33,859 bases of DNA from an uncultured cyanobacterium. GTDB taxonomy: Bacteria > Cyanobacteriota > Cyanobacteriia > Thermosynechococcales > Thermosynechococcaceae. Below the pieces are notes generated by a model. It did not search any database and had not been told where the DNA came from. It worked only from the letters and a program-made list of their open reading frames with translations. The stretch spans positions 1 to 33,859 of the forward strand of contig CALFCG010000010.1 in the NCBI GenBank assembly GCA_937951315.1. The letters run 5' to 3'. The position numbers and the translations under genes are program-made. This document shows, in pieces, positions 8,128 to 16,072 of the stretch (positions are counted from its first letter, which is position 1; every line of letters begins with the position of its first letter).

Positions 8128-10374
8128 ATGCCCTTTTTCCCGCTGAACCGCTTTGCCAAACCGGCACAAGATGATCAGAATAACCCAGAGACTCCGCAGG
8201 GCTTAGGTACTTTCGCAGGCGTCTACACCCCCTCAGTTTTGACCATCTTGGGGGTAATCATGTATCTGCGCTTTGGCTGGGTGCTCGGTAATGTAGGGCT
8301 TTTCAATACGTTGCTAATCGTGACGCTGTCGACCTCGATTACCTTTCTGACAGCACTCTCCATTGCTGCAATCGCAACGGACCAAACCGTCCGTGCAGGT
8401 GGGGCTTACTACATGATTAGCCGTTCCCTCGGCATCGAAACGGGCGGGGCCGTAGGCATCCCCCTCTTTTTTGCTCAAGCTTTTTCCGTGGCCCTTTACA
8501 CCCTCGGATTTGCCGAAAGCTTTGTCGAGGCATTCCCCAACCTTCAACGGGTGCCGGTCGCCTTCATCACCACCGCCATCATTGGCCTCCTAGCCTTGCG
8601 CTCCCTTGATATCGCCATGAAGGCTCAGTACGTCATCATGGGGGCAATCATTTTATCGCTGACCTCCCTAGCCTTTGGCAGCCCCCTCACAGGTGTAGAG
8701 ATCAATCCCCTAGGCACACCAGCAACCCTACCCATCGCAGAAACGGCTAATTTTTGGGCCGTCTTTGCCGTTTTCTTTCCCGCTGTCACGGGCATTATGG
8801 CAGGCGTAAATCTCTCAGGAGATCTCAAAGATCCAAAGCGGTCGATTCCGAAAGGCACATTGGCTGCAGTGGGAACCGGCTATCTCGTCTATATGCTCCT
8901 GCCAGTCCTGCTGGCCTTTCGAGCCGACTTTGGCACCTTAGTTCAAGATCCCCTCGTCATGCGCCGCATTTCAGTATGGGGAAATGCCATCTTTCTGGGG
9001 GTTTGGGGCGCCACCCTATCGAGCGCCATAGGCAGTATTTTGGGTGCCCCTCGCGTTTTACAGGCACTGGCAAGAGACGGTGTCCTGCCAAGCTCATTGC
9101 GTTGGCTGGGCCAGGGAAGTGGTCCCAATGACACTCCAAAATGGGGCACCTTGTTTACCCTGACCCTGGCTCTAACCCTGGTGTTGCTGGGAGACATCAA
9201 TCTGATTGCCCCCATCCTCAGTATGTTTTTCTTGACCACCTATATGGTGCTCAACGTGGCCGCCGCAATTGAAGGCTTTGTCCGCAGTCCATCCTTTCGC
9301 CCCACCTTCAAGGTGCATTGGATCTTCTCCCTGGCGGGGGCAGTAGGCTGCATTGCTGTCATGTTTTTAATCAATGGATTCGCCACCATTATTGCCGCGG
9401 CCGTTTCTCTTGCGATCTATCTCTGGCTAGAGCGACAAGAGATAGAGAGTGCTTGGGGAGATGTTCGCCAAGGCATGTGGATGACCTTGGTCCGCATGGG
9501 ATTGTTTAACCTGGCCCGCGTCCCCGATGTCAAAAACTGGCGGCCTCATATTTTAGTCCTGTCGGGCGTCCCATCGCGCCGCTGGCATTTAGTGGAACTG
9601 GCCTCTGCCCTCTCCCATAATCGTGGCCTGATCACCGTTGCCAGTGTCCTACCCAGTGGCGCCCGGGATACCAATCAGCAGGTGACGATGGAAGCCATGA
9701 TTCAAGACTACCTGGAACGGCGAGGAACCCGCGCTTTAGTCCGCCTCGTCCAAGGGCAAGACTTTTTTGAGGGTGCAGAGCAGCTCGTTGAAGCCTATGG
9801 GTTAGGCAGGTTAGTGCCCAACACAATTGTGCTAGGCGCCACCGGAGAATCGGACAGTCAAGATCGCTACTGCCAGATGATTGCCAATTTCCATCAGGTC
9901 CAGCGAAACGTCGTGATCCTGCGCTATCAAAAACCGCAGCCGCGAAGCCTACGCCTGCGCTCTCGCATCGACGTCTGGTGGGGCGGGCTTAAGAACAACG
10001 GAGGACTCATGCTGCTGGTTGCAGATCTCCTACGCACGAGCCGAGAATGGCGCAATGCCGTAGTCTGGCTCAAGCTAGTGGTGCCCAATCAGGCCGCAGC
10101 GGAGGCAGCTCGCACCAACATCAAGGCCGTCTTGAAACGATTACGCATTGATGCCGTAGCCGAAGTCTTGATCTCCGATGGGCAACCCTTCAACAAAATA
10201 TTGAAATTGTCTTCTAAAACGGCAGATTTAGTAATTCTAGGCATGGCAACGCCCCACGAAAACTACAGCCAGTACTACAGCGAACTGCAGGACCGGACAG
10301 CAGGCTTACCGACCACATTATTTGTCCTTGCCTCTGAAGATCTCGACTTCATAGAGGTCTTAGATAACGACTAA
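8128..10374 (+). CDS. SLC12-type cation-chloride cotransporter homologue
   Basis: A 748-residue inner-membrane secondary transporter of the APC superfamily, closest by motif to SLC12 (Na-K-Cl / K-Cl cotransporters). About 12 hydrophobic helices span residues 28-435. The first contains GVYTPSVLTILGVIMYLRFGW, and the sixth region has MAGVNLSGDLKDPKRSIPKG at about 224-243, both close to SLC12 signatures. The cytosolic C-terminus (about 440-748) also matches SLC12 landmarks: a PNTIVLG segment near 564, IDVWWGGLKNNGGLMLL at about 614-630, and a DLVILGMATP segment near the end. Transported ions cannot be deduced; K+ or Na+ with Cl- is the family role. The frame opens at TTG 8122, but the ATG two codons later is preferred. 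The neighbours give no functional link. Confidence 0.85.
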   Translation: MPFFPLNRFAKPAQDDQNNPETPQGLGTFAGVYTPSVLTILGVIMYLRFGWVLGNVGLFNTLLIVTLSTSITFLTALSIAAIATDQTVRAGGAYYMISRSLGIETGGAVGIPLFFAQAFSVALYTLGFAESFVEAFPNLQRVPVAFITTAIIGLLALRSLDIAMKAQYVIMGAIILSLTSLAFGSPLTGVEINPLGTPATLPIAETANFWAVFAVFFPAVTGIMAGVNLSGDLKDPKRSIPKGTLAAVGTGYLVYMLLPVLLAFRADFGTLVQDPLVMRRISVWGNAIFLGVWGATLSSAIGSILGAPRVLQALARDGVLPSSLRWLGQGSGPNDTPKWGTLFTLTLALTLVLLGDINLIAPILSMFFLTTYMVLNVAAAIEGFVRSPSFRPTFKVHWIFSLAGAVGCIAVMFLINGFATIIAAAVSLAIYLWLERQEIESAWGDVRQGMWMTLVRMGLFNLARVPDVKNWRPHILVLSGVPSRRWHLVELASALSHNRGLITVASVLPSGARDTNQQVTMEAMIQDYLERRGTRALVRLVQGQDFFEGAEQLVEAYGLGRLVPNTIVLGATGESDSQDRYCQMIANFHQVQRNVVILRYQKPQPRSLRLRSRIDVWWGGLKNNGGLMLLVADLLRTSREWRNAVVWLKLVVPNQAAAEAARTNIKAVLKRLRIDAVAEVLISDGQPFNKILKLSSKTADLVILGMATPHENYSQYYSELQDRTAGLPTTLFVLASEDLDFIEVLDND

Positions 10375-10406
10375 AACGTGACACTCACCGTCCCGAAAAA
10401 TTCGAG

Positions 10407-10423
10407 TTTTCGCTTTGCGAAAA
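10407..10423 (+). terminator. short hairpin after the transporter gene
   Basis: TTTTCGC (10407-10413) and GCGAAAA (10417-10423) pair perfectly around TTT, 33 bases after the transporter stop. A T-poor GCTTTATTC follows. Together with the next hairpin it probably ends the transporter transcript. Confidence 0.4.
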
Positions 10424-10448
10424 GCTTTATTCGCGCTGAGTTTATTGC

Positions 10449-10474
10449 GAAAGATGAACAAAAAGCCATCTTTC
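10449..10474 (+). terminator. second hairpin after the transporter gene
   Basis: GAAAGATG (10449-10456) pairs with CATCTTTC (10467-10474) over eight bases around a ten-base A-rich loop, followed by TTATCC. A plausible rho-independent terminator, although the stem is AT-rich. Confidence 0.4.
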
Positions 10475-10497
10475 TTATCCAAATCCTGAATCTATAG

Positions 10498-11637
<1,140 letters not shown>

Positions 11638-11644
11638 CAGACGG

Positions 11645-12925
11645 CTAAATAAAGACCATGGGCTTATCCTTGAGGGGCGCAAAGGCTTCAGCATTAAAGC
11701 GATAGAGCGAAGCGGGGCGCCCCGCACCCCGGCCCACCTTTTGCCCGGTCGCGCTGAGAAAACCCAGCTTCAGAATTCGAGCCCGAAAGTTAGAATAATC
11801 GGAGAACTGTTCCCCCAAAACGGTACTGTACAAGTGATACAGGTCCCCGAGGGTAAACTGATCTGGCAAGACATCGAAGGCAATGGGACTGTACTCTAGT
11901 TTGTTGCACAGTCGACGGTGGCCGTAATCTAGAATTTGGGCGTGATCAAAGGCCAGTGAAGGAAGCTGCCCCATAGGGTGCCAAGACAAGAGATGGCACT
12001 CATCACTCATCAGCAGAGCTTCTTCATAGCGGACAACCGCAAAGTAACTCACGGATAAATAGCGCGCGTTTTCAGTTGCTTCTCTTGGGTCTCGGTTCGG
12101 GCCACCAAAGGTATAAAGCTGTTCTAGATAGAGATTTTGGGCTCGAATTTTCTCTGCCAAGATGCGATAGGCCGCATCCTCTAGGGCTTCGCCTTGGCGA
12201 ACCAACGTCCCCGGCAACGCCCATTGACCAGCATAGGGGGGCGTCTGACGCACTGCTAATAACACCAGCAACTGGTTGCGGCTGGTGTCAACCGAAAAGA
12301 TGACGTTATCGACGCCCACATTGAAGCCAGCCAAAGGGAGATCCGCAGGAGTCTCATGACTTTCCGTCAGTTGGGGATAGAGATCATGCGCTTGAATATA
12401 GGTAGAGATCGTCTCCGGCAATCCAGCCGCATTACCGGTATTGCGATAGGCACTAGAAGAAATGTCGGGTCCGAGAAAATTTGCGATCGCAACTTTCGCA
12501 CCTTGCGATCGCAACGCCTGCAGCGTCGCCTCAATCAGGGGAGCCCCAGAGCGCGGCAGCACCAAAATTTCCACGAGATTCAACAGTTCTTCAACACGAT
12601 GCCAATGTAAAAGCGTCGGCAACACATCGGACCCCACCACCAGAGTAAATTGAGCTGAAGGCCAGCGCTGACGCGCCGTATTCACAGTATTCAACGTCCT
12701 GGGATCACTCAAACGGGGATCATGCTGAATCTGAGGGAGTTGAACATGGTCCACCAAGCACCGCAGCATTTGCTGCCGGTGTTCAAGGGGAGTTTGATTC
12801 CCCTTAAACGGATTATCTGACGCCCAAACAGCCACTCGATCAAACCGTTGAGCCAGCCACTCTAAAACCACCTGATGACCAATCGTGGGTGGATCTGCGC
12901 TCGTACCAAAAAGAGCAATATTCAT
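11645..12925 (-). CDS. NadD-like adenylyltransferase fused to NrtR-like Nudix/winged-helix regulator
   Basis: A 426-residue three-part protein. Residues 1-185 are a nucleotidylyltransferase of the NadD/NMNAT type: GTSADPPTIGH at 7-17 (the (H/T)xGH site), VVGSD at 96-100, and ISSSAYR at 155-161. Residues about 200-345 are a Nudix fold with LPGTLVRQGEALEDAAYRIL at 237-256. The Nudix box is damaged: the catalytic REUxEE is RILAEK, leaving one of three glutamates. Residues about 350-412 (FTLGDLYHLYSTVLG ... NFRARIL ... GRPASLYRF) match the DNA-binding domain of NrtR, the Nudix-related repressor of NAD genes. Inference: a NAD-biosynthesis enzyme joined to its own sensor-repressor. Whether the first domain is still active is not provable here. 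Confidence 0.8.
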   Translation of the reverse strand: MNIALFGTSADPPTIGHQVVLEWLAQRFDRVAVWASDNPFKGNQTPLEHRQQMLRCLVDHVQLPQIQHDPRLSDPRTLNTVNTARQRWPSAQFTLVVGSDVLPTLLHWHRVEELLNLVEILVLPRSGAPLIEATLQALRSQGAKVAIANFLGPDISSSAYRNTGNAAGLPETISTYIQAHDLYPQLTESHETPADLPLAGFNVGVDNVIFSVDTSRNQLLVLLAVRQTPPYAGQWALPGTLVRQGEALEDAAYRILAEKIRAQNLYLEQLYTFGGPNRDPREATENARYLSVSYFAVVRYEEALLMSDECHLLSWHPMGQLPSLAFDHAQILDYGHRRLCNKLEYSPIAFDVLPDQFTLGDLYHLYSTVLGEQFSDYSNFRARILKLGFLSATGQKVGRGAGRPASLYRFNAEAFAPLKDKPMVFI

Positions 12926-13119
12926 AGCGGTCGCATGAGTAGGGAAAGCAACAGAACAGGATTTGGGATGCAGCTCACATCCTTAAACGCAAAGATTGAA
13001 AGCCGTGGAAGACCACAAACGGAACTTTTCCTCCAGGGCTCAACGTCAATCAAACCCAAGGTCTTAATTAGGGTCAGTCAGATCAGAACATAATGGTAAG
13101 ATGACCAGAACTTAAAGCC

Positions 13120-13125
13120 TATTAT
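13120..13125 (+). promoter_or_regulatory. possible -10 box for the secreted-protein gene
   Basis: TATTAT lies 33 bases before the GTG start at 13159, at about the right distance, but no good -35 hexamer lies 16-18 bases upstream. The rest of the 233-base gap (12926-13158) also holds the start side of the divergent NadD/Nudix gene and must contain its promoter. Weak. Confidence 0.2.
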
Positions 13126-13158
13126 TCTACAGTCGAGTTATTTGAGGGTTGATCCATA

Positions 13159-13902
13159 GTGTCTACCAAATACGCTTCACATTCCATACCACCTCACAAA
13201 TCTTGGATCGTTGCGATCGCGGCTCTACCCGCAGCAATACTGAGCTCGGCCTTAGTCGCAGTCCCAGTCCAAGCCCAGAGTTTAGACGGCTTGGGGGAAG
13301 GTCAGCCCGTCAATCCCACCAACGTTGAGCCCCTCAGTCCAGACGTTGCCCGTAGCGGCCTCTTTAGCATCGCCGCCGGCAAAAATCTGATGGCCGAGTC
13401 CCGCAGCGCCGTCTCCTCTCAAAATTACGATTTAGCGGCCAAAAAGCTGCAGGACTCCCGCAGCATTTTTAATCAGCTGTCCAACTTCTATCAAGCCTTG
13501 ACCTCCAGCTTTCAGGGGGTGAACCGTGTCGCCGCTGATAGCCACCGACGCAAAGCCTTAGAAACAGCTCAGCTCCGGGATGAGGCTACCTACCAGCTGG
13601 CCCTTGTCTATCGCTCTCAGAACAAACCGGAGAAATCGATTCCGCTCCTGATTGAGATTATTCGCAGCCAGAACCCATCCCGTGATCTCGGCAAGAAATC
13701 CTATCAGCAACTAGTCGAGCTGGGCTTTGTTGATACCCCTCTCCCTCAGACCAAGGAGAAGAAATCTGACAAGAAATCGAAAGAAGAAGCGGCTCCACCT
13801 GCCGCAGCCCCTCCTACTGCCCCAGAGGGAGGTGCAGCTCCGACGGCACCAACACCCTCGTCACCACCGTCTGTCTTACCCGAAGGAGCGGAAATTAACT
13901 AA
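13159..13902 (+). CDS. Secreted or periplasmic protein with helical repeat-like core, unknown function
   Basis: A 247-residue protein, family not recognised. An N-terminal signal peptide is clear: a positively charged start, a hydrophobic core around IAALPAAILSSALVAV (19-34), and an AQA/Q cleavage region at about 38-41. The mature part (about 70-190) is helical, with TPR-like phrasing (ATYQLALVYRSQNKPEKSIPLLIEII) but no full consensus. The last 50 residues are a Lys-rich stretch and then a low-complexity Pro/Ala tail, typical of an extended linker or wall-associated end. Start GTG, with GAGGG about 13 bases upstream. Two hairpins follow. It is probably a cyanobacterial envelope protein; nothing ties it to the bolA-grxD pair downstream. 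Confidence 0.75.
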   Translation: MSTKYASHSIPPHKSWIVAIAALPAAILSSALVAVPVQAQSLDGLGEGQPVNPTNVEPLSPDVARSGLFSIAAGKNLMAESRSAVSSQNYDLAAKKLQDSRSIFNQLSNFYQALTSSFQGVNRVAADSHRRKALETAQLRDEATYQLALVYRSQNKPEKSIPLLIEIIRSQNPSRDLGKKSYQQLVELGFVDTPLPQTKEKKSDKKSKEEAAPPAAAPPTAPEGGAAPTAPTPSSPPSVLPEGAEIN

Positions 13903-13908
13903 AGACAC

Positions 13909-13934
13909 GGCTGAATTGGCAAGTTCCTTCAGCC
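13909..13934 (+). terminator. terminator hairpin after the secreted-protein gene
   Basis: GGCTGAA (13909-13915) and TTCAGCC (13928-13934) form a seven-base stem, followed by CTTTCT. It starts six bases after the stop codon and probably works with the stronger hairpin 45 bases further on. Confidence 0.55.
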
Positions 13935-13978
13935 CTTTCTAGCGGCCAGACCAACTCGACAACAATTGAACATAGGCG

Positions 13979-14023
13979 AAGAGACAGGGAGCGGCGCCAT
14001 AAGCCATCACCTGTCTCTTTTAT
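13979..14023 (+). terminator. strong rho-independent terminator
   Basis: AAGAGACAGG (13979-13988) pairs perfectly with CCTGTCTCTT (14010-14019) around a 21-base loop that can itself pair (GGC / GCC), followed by TTATA. The best terminator in the window, isolating the bolA-grxD unit from upstream transcription. Confidence 0.75.
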
Positions 14024-14028
14024 ATATC

Positions 14029-14050
14029 GCGGGCAAATCCCTTAGCCCGC
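14029..14050. repeat. GC-rich hairpin upstream of bolA
   Basis: GCGGGC (14029-14034) and GCCCGC (14045-14050) pair around a ten-base loop, 54 bases before the bolA ATG. It could be part of the termination region or a leader structure of the bolA transcript; no T-run follows. Confidence 0.3.
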
Positions 14051-14103
14051 AGGGTTTAAAGTTAGACTAATGACTGTTCTGTACATTGCCATGAGGTAGC
14101 TGA

Positions 14104-14382
14104 ATGATTAGCCCAGATAATCTTGAAGCCATGATTCAAGCGGGTTTACCAGGGGCTGAAGTACATGCACAGGATCTCACTGGCGGTGGTGATCATTATC
14201 AAGCCACAGTGGTGTCATCAGCCTTCGCAGGTAAAAACCTAGTGCAGCAACACCAATTGGTCTACGCAACCGTCCAGCAGGTCATGGCCAGCGAAGAACT
14301 TCATGCCTTGGCACTCAAGACCTATACCCCTGAGAAATGGGCTACCCTCAATCCTGAGGTCGCAACGAGTCCGCAGCCATAA
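14104..14382 (+). CDS. bolA: BolA family protein
   Basis: A 92-residue cytosolic protein of the BolA/IbaG family. Family knowledge: BolA proteins partner with CGFS monothiol glutaredoxins and help bind or pass on [2Fe-2S] clusters. Seen: the core [19 protein letters not shown] at about 27-45, and H50 in VQQHQLVY, the conserved C-terminal histidine that serves as a cluster ligand. The tail PEVATSPQP is extra. The ATG is the first in frame. grxD follows 53 bases later on the same strand, so the pair is probably co-transcribed, as the functional partnership predicts. Confidence 0.92.
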   Translation: MISPDNLEAMIQAGLPGAEVHAQDLTGGGDHYQATVVSSAFAGKNLVQQHQLVYATVQQVMASEELHALALKTYTPEKWATLNPEVATSPQP

Positions 14383-14435
14383 ACACAGTCCTTTCATCTC
14401 CCTCATTTACCGACATTCATTTCAGGAAAATAACC

Positions 14436-14759
14436 ATGACACCCGAAGTTAAAACTCGCCTTGATGACCTCGTCAAAAAGAACAAGATTATCGTGTTCAT
14501 GAAGGGGACAAAATTAATGCCCCAATGTGGCTTTTCCAATAACGCGGTCCAACTCTTAAATAGCCTCGGTGCCCCTTACGAAACAGTGGATGTCCTCTCA
14601 GATCCTGATATTCGTCAGGGCATTAAAGAATACTCCAACTGGCCAACCATCCCGCAGGTCTATATCAATGGCGAATTTGTCGGTGGCTCCGATGTCTTGA
14701 TCGAGCTCTACCAGCAGGGCGACTTACAAGAGATGGTGGAAGTTGCTCTCGCCTCTTAA
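14436..14759 (+). CDS. grxD: Monothiol glutaredoxin, Grx4 (CGFS) family
   Basis: A 107-residue glutaredoxin that, by family knowledge, binds a bridging [2Fe-2S] cluster as a homodimer or with BolA and acts in cluster delivery and iron sensing rather than in dithiol reduction. Seen: [12 protein letters not shown] with the single active cysteine C31, the glutathione-site [17 protein letters not shown] at about 68-84 containing the cis-proline (TIP), and a normal C-terminal helix. AGGA lies about eight bases before the ATG. It pairs with the bolA gene just upstream and ends at a strong hairpin. Confidence 0.95.
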   Translation: MTPEVKTRLDDLVKKNKIIVFMKGTKLMPQCGFSNNAVQLLNSLGAPYETVDVLSDPDIRQGIKEYSNWPTIPQVYINGEFVGGSDVLIELYQQGDLQEMVEVALAS

Positions 14760-14780
14760 GCAGCAGCTCTAAAGTCTCAG

Positions 14781-14812
14781 AAGGGTGATGGCGAAGAGCG
14801 ATCACCCTTTGT
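14781..14812 (+). terminator. rho-independent terminator after grxD
   Basis: AAGGGTGAT (14781-14789) and ATCACCCTT (14801-14809) pair over nine bases around an 11-base loop, followed by TGTG. It starts 21 bases after the grxD stop and closes the bolA-grxD unit. Confidence 0.7.
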
Positions 14813-14851
14813 GTTGAACAAAGAGAAGACCTTTATACCAAGAAATAAACC

Positions 14852-15121
14852 ATGCCAAAATACGTCATGTGGGGTAGCTATTGTGACGATGTCCTCGAAA
14901 AACGTGCGCCCTATCGTCAGGATCATCTAGATGGCTTGGCGGCTCAGAAAGAAACGGGAGTTTTAGTGACCATTGGCCCAACCAAAGATATTTCGAAAGT
15001 CTTTGGCATCTACGAAGCTGCTGATGAAGCTACAGTCCGCCAGCTCATTGAGTCAGACCCCTACTGGAAGGGTGGCGTCTGGACCGAATATGAAATCAAA
15101 GAATGGATTCAGGCGCTATAA
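14852..15121 (+). CDS. YciI family protein
   Basis: An 89-residue protein with the small ferredoxin-like fold of YciI proteins: a first strand (KYVMWGSYCDDV), RAPYRQDHLDGL at about 18-29 with the conserved histidine H25, and an ESDPYWKGGVWTEYEIKEW segment at about 66-84 that matches the family's DPF...G(V/L)...EI(R/K)xW ending. YciI domains are thought to bind small molecules or act as minor enzymes; no specific role is known. It lies after the grxD terminator, so it has its own promoter or relies on read-through. Confidence 0.85.
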   Translation: MPKYVMWGSYCDDVLEKRAPYRQDHLDGLAAQKETGVLVTIGPTKDISKVFGIYEAADEATVRQLIESDPYWKGGVWTEYEIKEWIQAL

Positions 15122-15184
15122 AGCGAGCACCACGTTGTTGCACCGAAACCAGGCCTGAATTTAGCATCAATCCGACTTGAATTC

Positions 15185-15215
15185 CCTGATCAGTCTCGAC
15201 CCACCCCCGATCAGG
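15185..15215 (+). terminator. weak hairpin after the YciI gene
   Basis: CCTGATC (15185-15191) pairs with GATCAGG (15209-15215), loop 17 bases, followed by CCCAAATATAG. No T-run; a weak terminator candidate. Confidence 0.3.
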
Positions 15216-15246
15216 CCCAAATATAGATTAAGAAGACAGCGATCGC

Positions 15247-15275
15247 TTGAGTTAGACCGTTATACTTCATATAGA
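15247..15275 (+). promoter_or_regulatory. promoter for the DUF3318-type gene
   Basis: TTGAGT (15247-15252) and TATAGA (15270-15275) are spaced by exactly 17 bases, each matching four of six consensus positions. The predicted start is near 15282, about 23 bases before the ATG at 15305. It directly overlaps the end of a HIP1 site (15239-15246). Confidence 0.45.
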
Positions 15276-15304
15276 GACGTTATTTACTACACTTCCCGAC
15301 CGGC

Positions 15305-16048
15305 ATGGTATCTTCTTCAAATTCCAGTGTAAGAACTGAGATGAATGAGCTGCGTCGTTTGCGCTCTCTACTCCCGCCTGAGCTACAAAGCTGGGTAACG
15401 GTAGAAGCAACGACTGCAGTTAACCCTCCCCTAATTACCTCCGAAGAGCTGGGCCAAGATCAGGTCGAGGTACAGGTTGATTTAATTCGCTGGGAAGAGT
15501 TTGCCAAAGATCAGCGCAACCTCCTGTTCTGGCATGAAGTTGCTCGGATCCAGAACGATACCATTCCCCGAGATGGCTGGGAAATGGCAGCTCTCGCCAT
15601 TGGTCTAGGGGGCGCGGTCGGCGAACTCTGGGTTCAAGATGGTCTGCTCTTACTCTTAGCGATGGCCCTATGTGGCATATCAGGCTGGCGACTCTACAAA
15701 CGGAATAATTCACAGCAGAGTCTGGACAATGTGACAGCAGCGGACGAAAAAGCAATCGCCCTGGCAACACGCTTCGGCTATTCTCTGCCCAATGCCTACA
15801 AAAGTCTTGGGAGTGCTTTAAAAGTACTGATTGAAAAAACGCCGAATCGCCGGAAGCGCAAGCAATTTGAAGCGCGTCTACAAGCTTTAAAATCAGGCGC
15901 AGCTGAGGCAAAGGCCCGTAGCAAAGCAATGCGAACAGAGCGGGAAGGAGGATCTCAGGGAAAAGGTCGAACTCAAGGTAAGGAACGTCCTCAGATCAAA
16001 GAGACCGTTAAAGAAACTGTTAAAGAATCCAGACCCTACACCCCATAA
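15305..16048 (+). CDS. DUF3318-type membrane protein
   Basis: A 247-residue cyanobacterial protein that I match from memory to DUF3318; function unknown. Seen: a charged N-terminal helix (TEMNELRRLRSLLPPELQSWV), a conserved stretch WEEFAKDQRNLLFWHEVARIQNDTIP at about 63-88, then two hydrophobic segments at about 92-108 and 111-128 that could form a membrane hairpin. A basic helical region follows (about 140-210), then a hydrophilic tail with a repeated KETVKETVKE. It has its own likely promoter. Its stop codon overlaps a hairpin facing the convergent rnb gene. Confidence 0.75.
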   Translation: MVSSSNSSVRTEMNELRRLRSLLPPELQSWVTVEATTAVNPPLITSEELGQDQVEVQVDLIRWEEFAKDQRNLLFWHEVARIQNDTIPRDGWEMAALAIGLGGAVGELWVQDGLLLLLAMALCGISGWRLYKRNNSQQSLDNVTAADEKAIALATRFGYSLPNAYKSLGSALKVLIEKTPNRRKRKQFEARLQALKSGAAEAKARSKAMRTEREGGSQGKGRTQGKERPQIKETVKETVKESRPYTP

Positions 16049-16063
16049 AACGGCTTCGGTTTT
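16047..16063. terminator. short hairpin between convergent genes
   Basis: AAAAC (16047-16051) and GTTTT (16059-16063) flank a GC-rich seven-base loop, in the 24-base gap between the DUF3318-type gene and rnb. On either strand the stem ends in T or A runs, so it may terminate both genes. Confidence 0.4.
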
Positions 16064-16072
16064 AGCTGCTCA

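Noticed and set aside
13159-13902. A full TPR assignment for the secreted protein.
   Set aside because: Only one segment resembles a TPR helix pair and the consensus glycine/alanine/proline positions are not all met.
15239-15266. An alternative promoter using TATACT at 15261-15266 for the DUF3318-type gene.
   Set aside because: No -35 box is found at 16-18 bases upstream, whereas TTGAGT and TATAGA are spaced by exactly 17.
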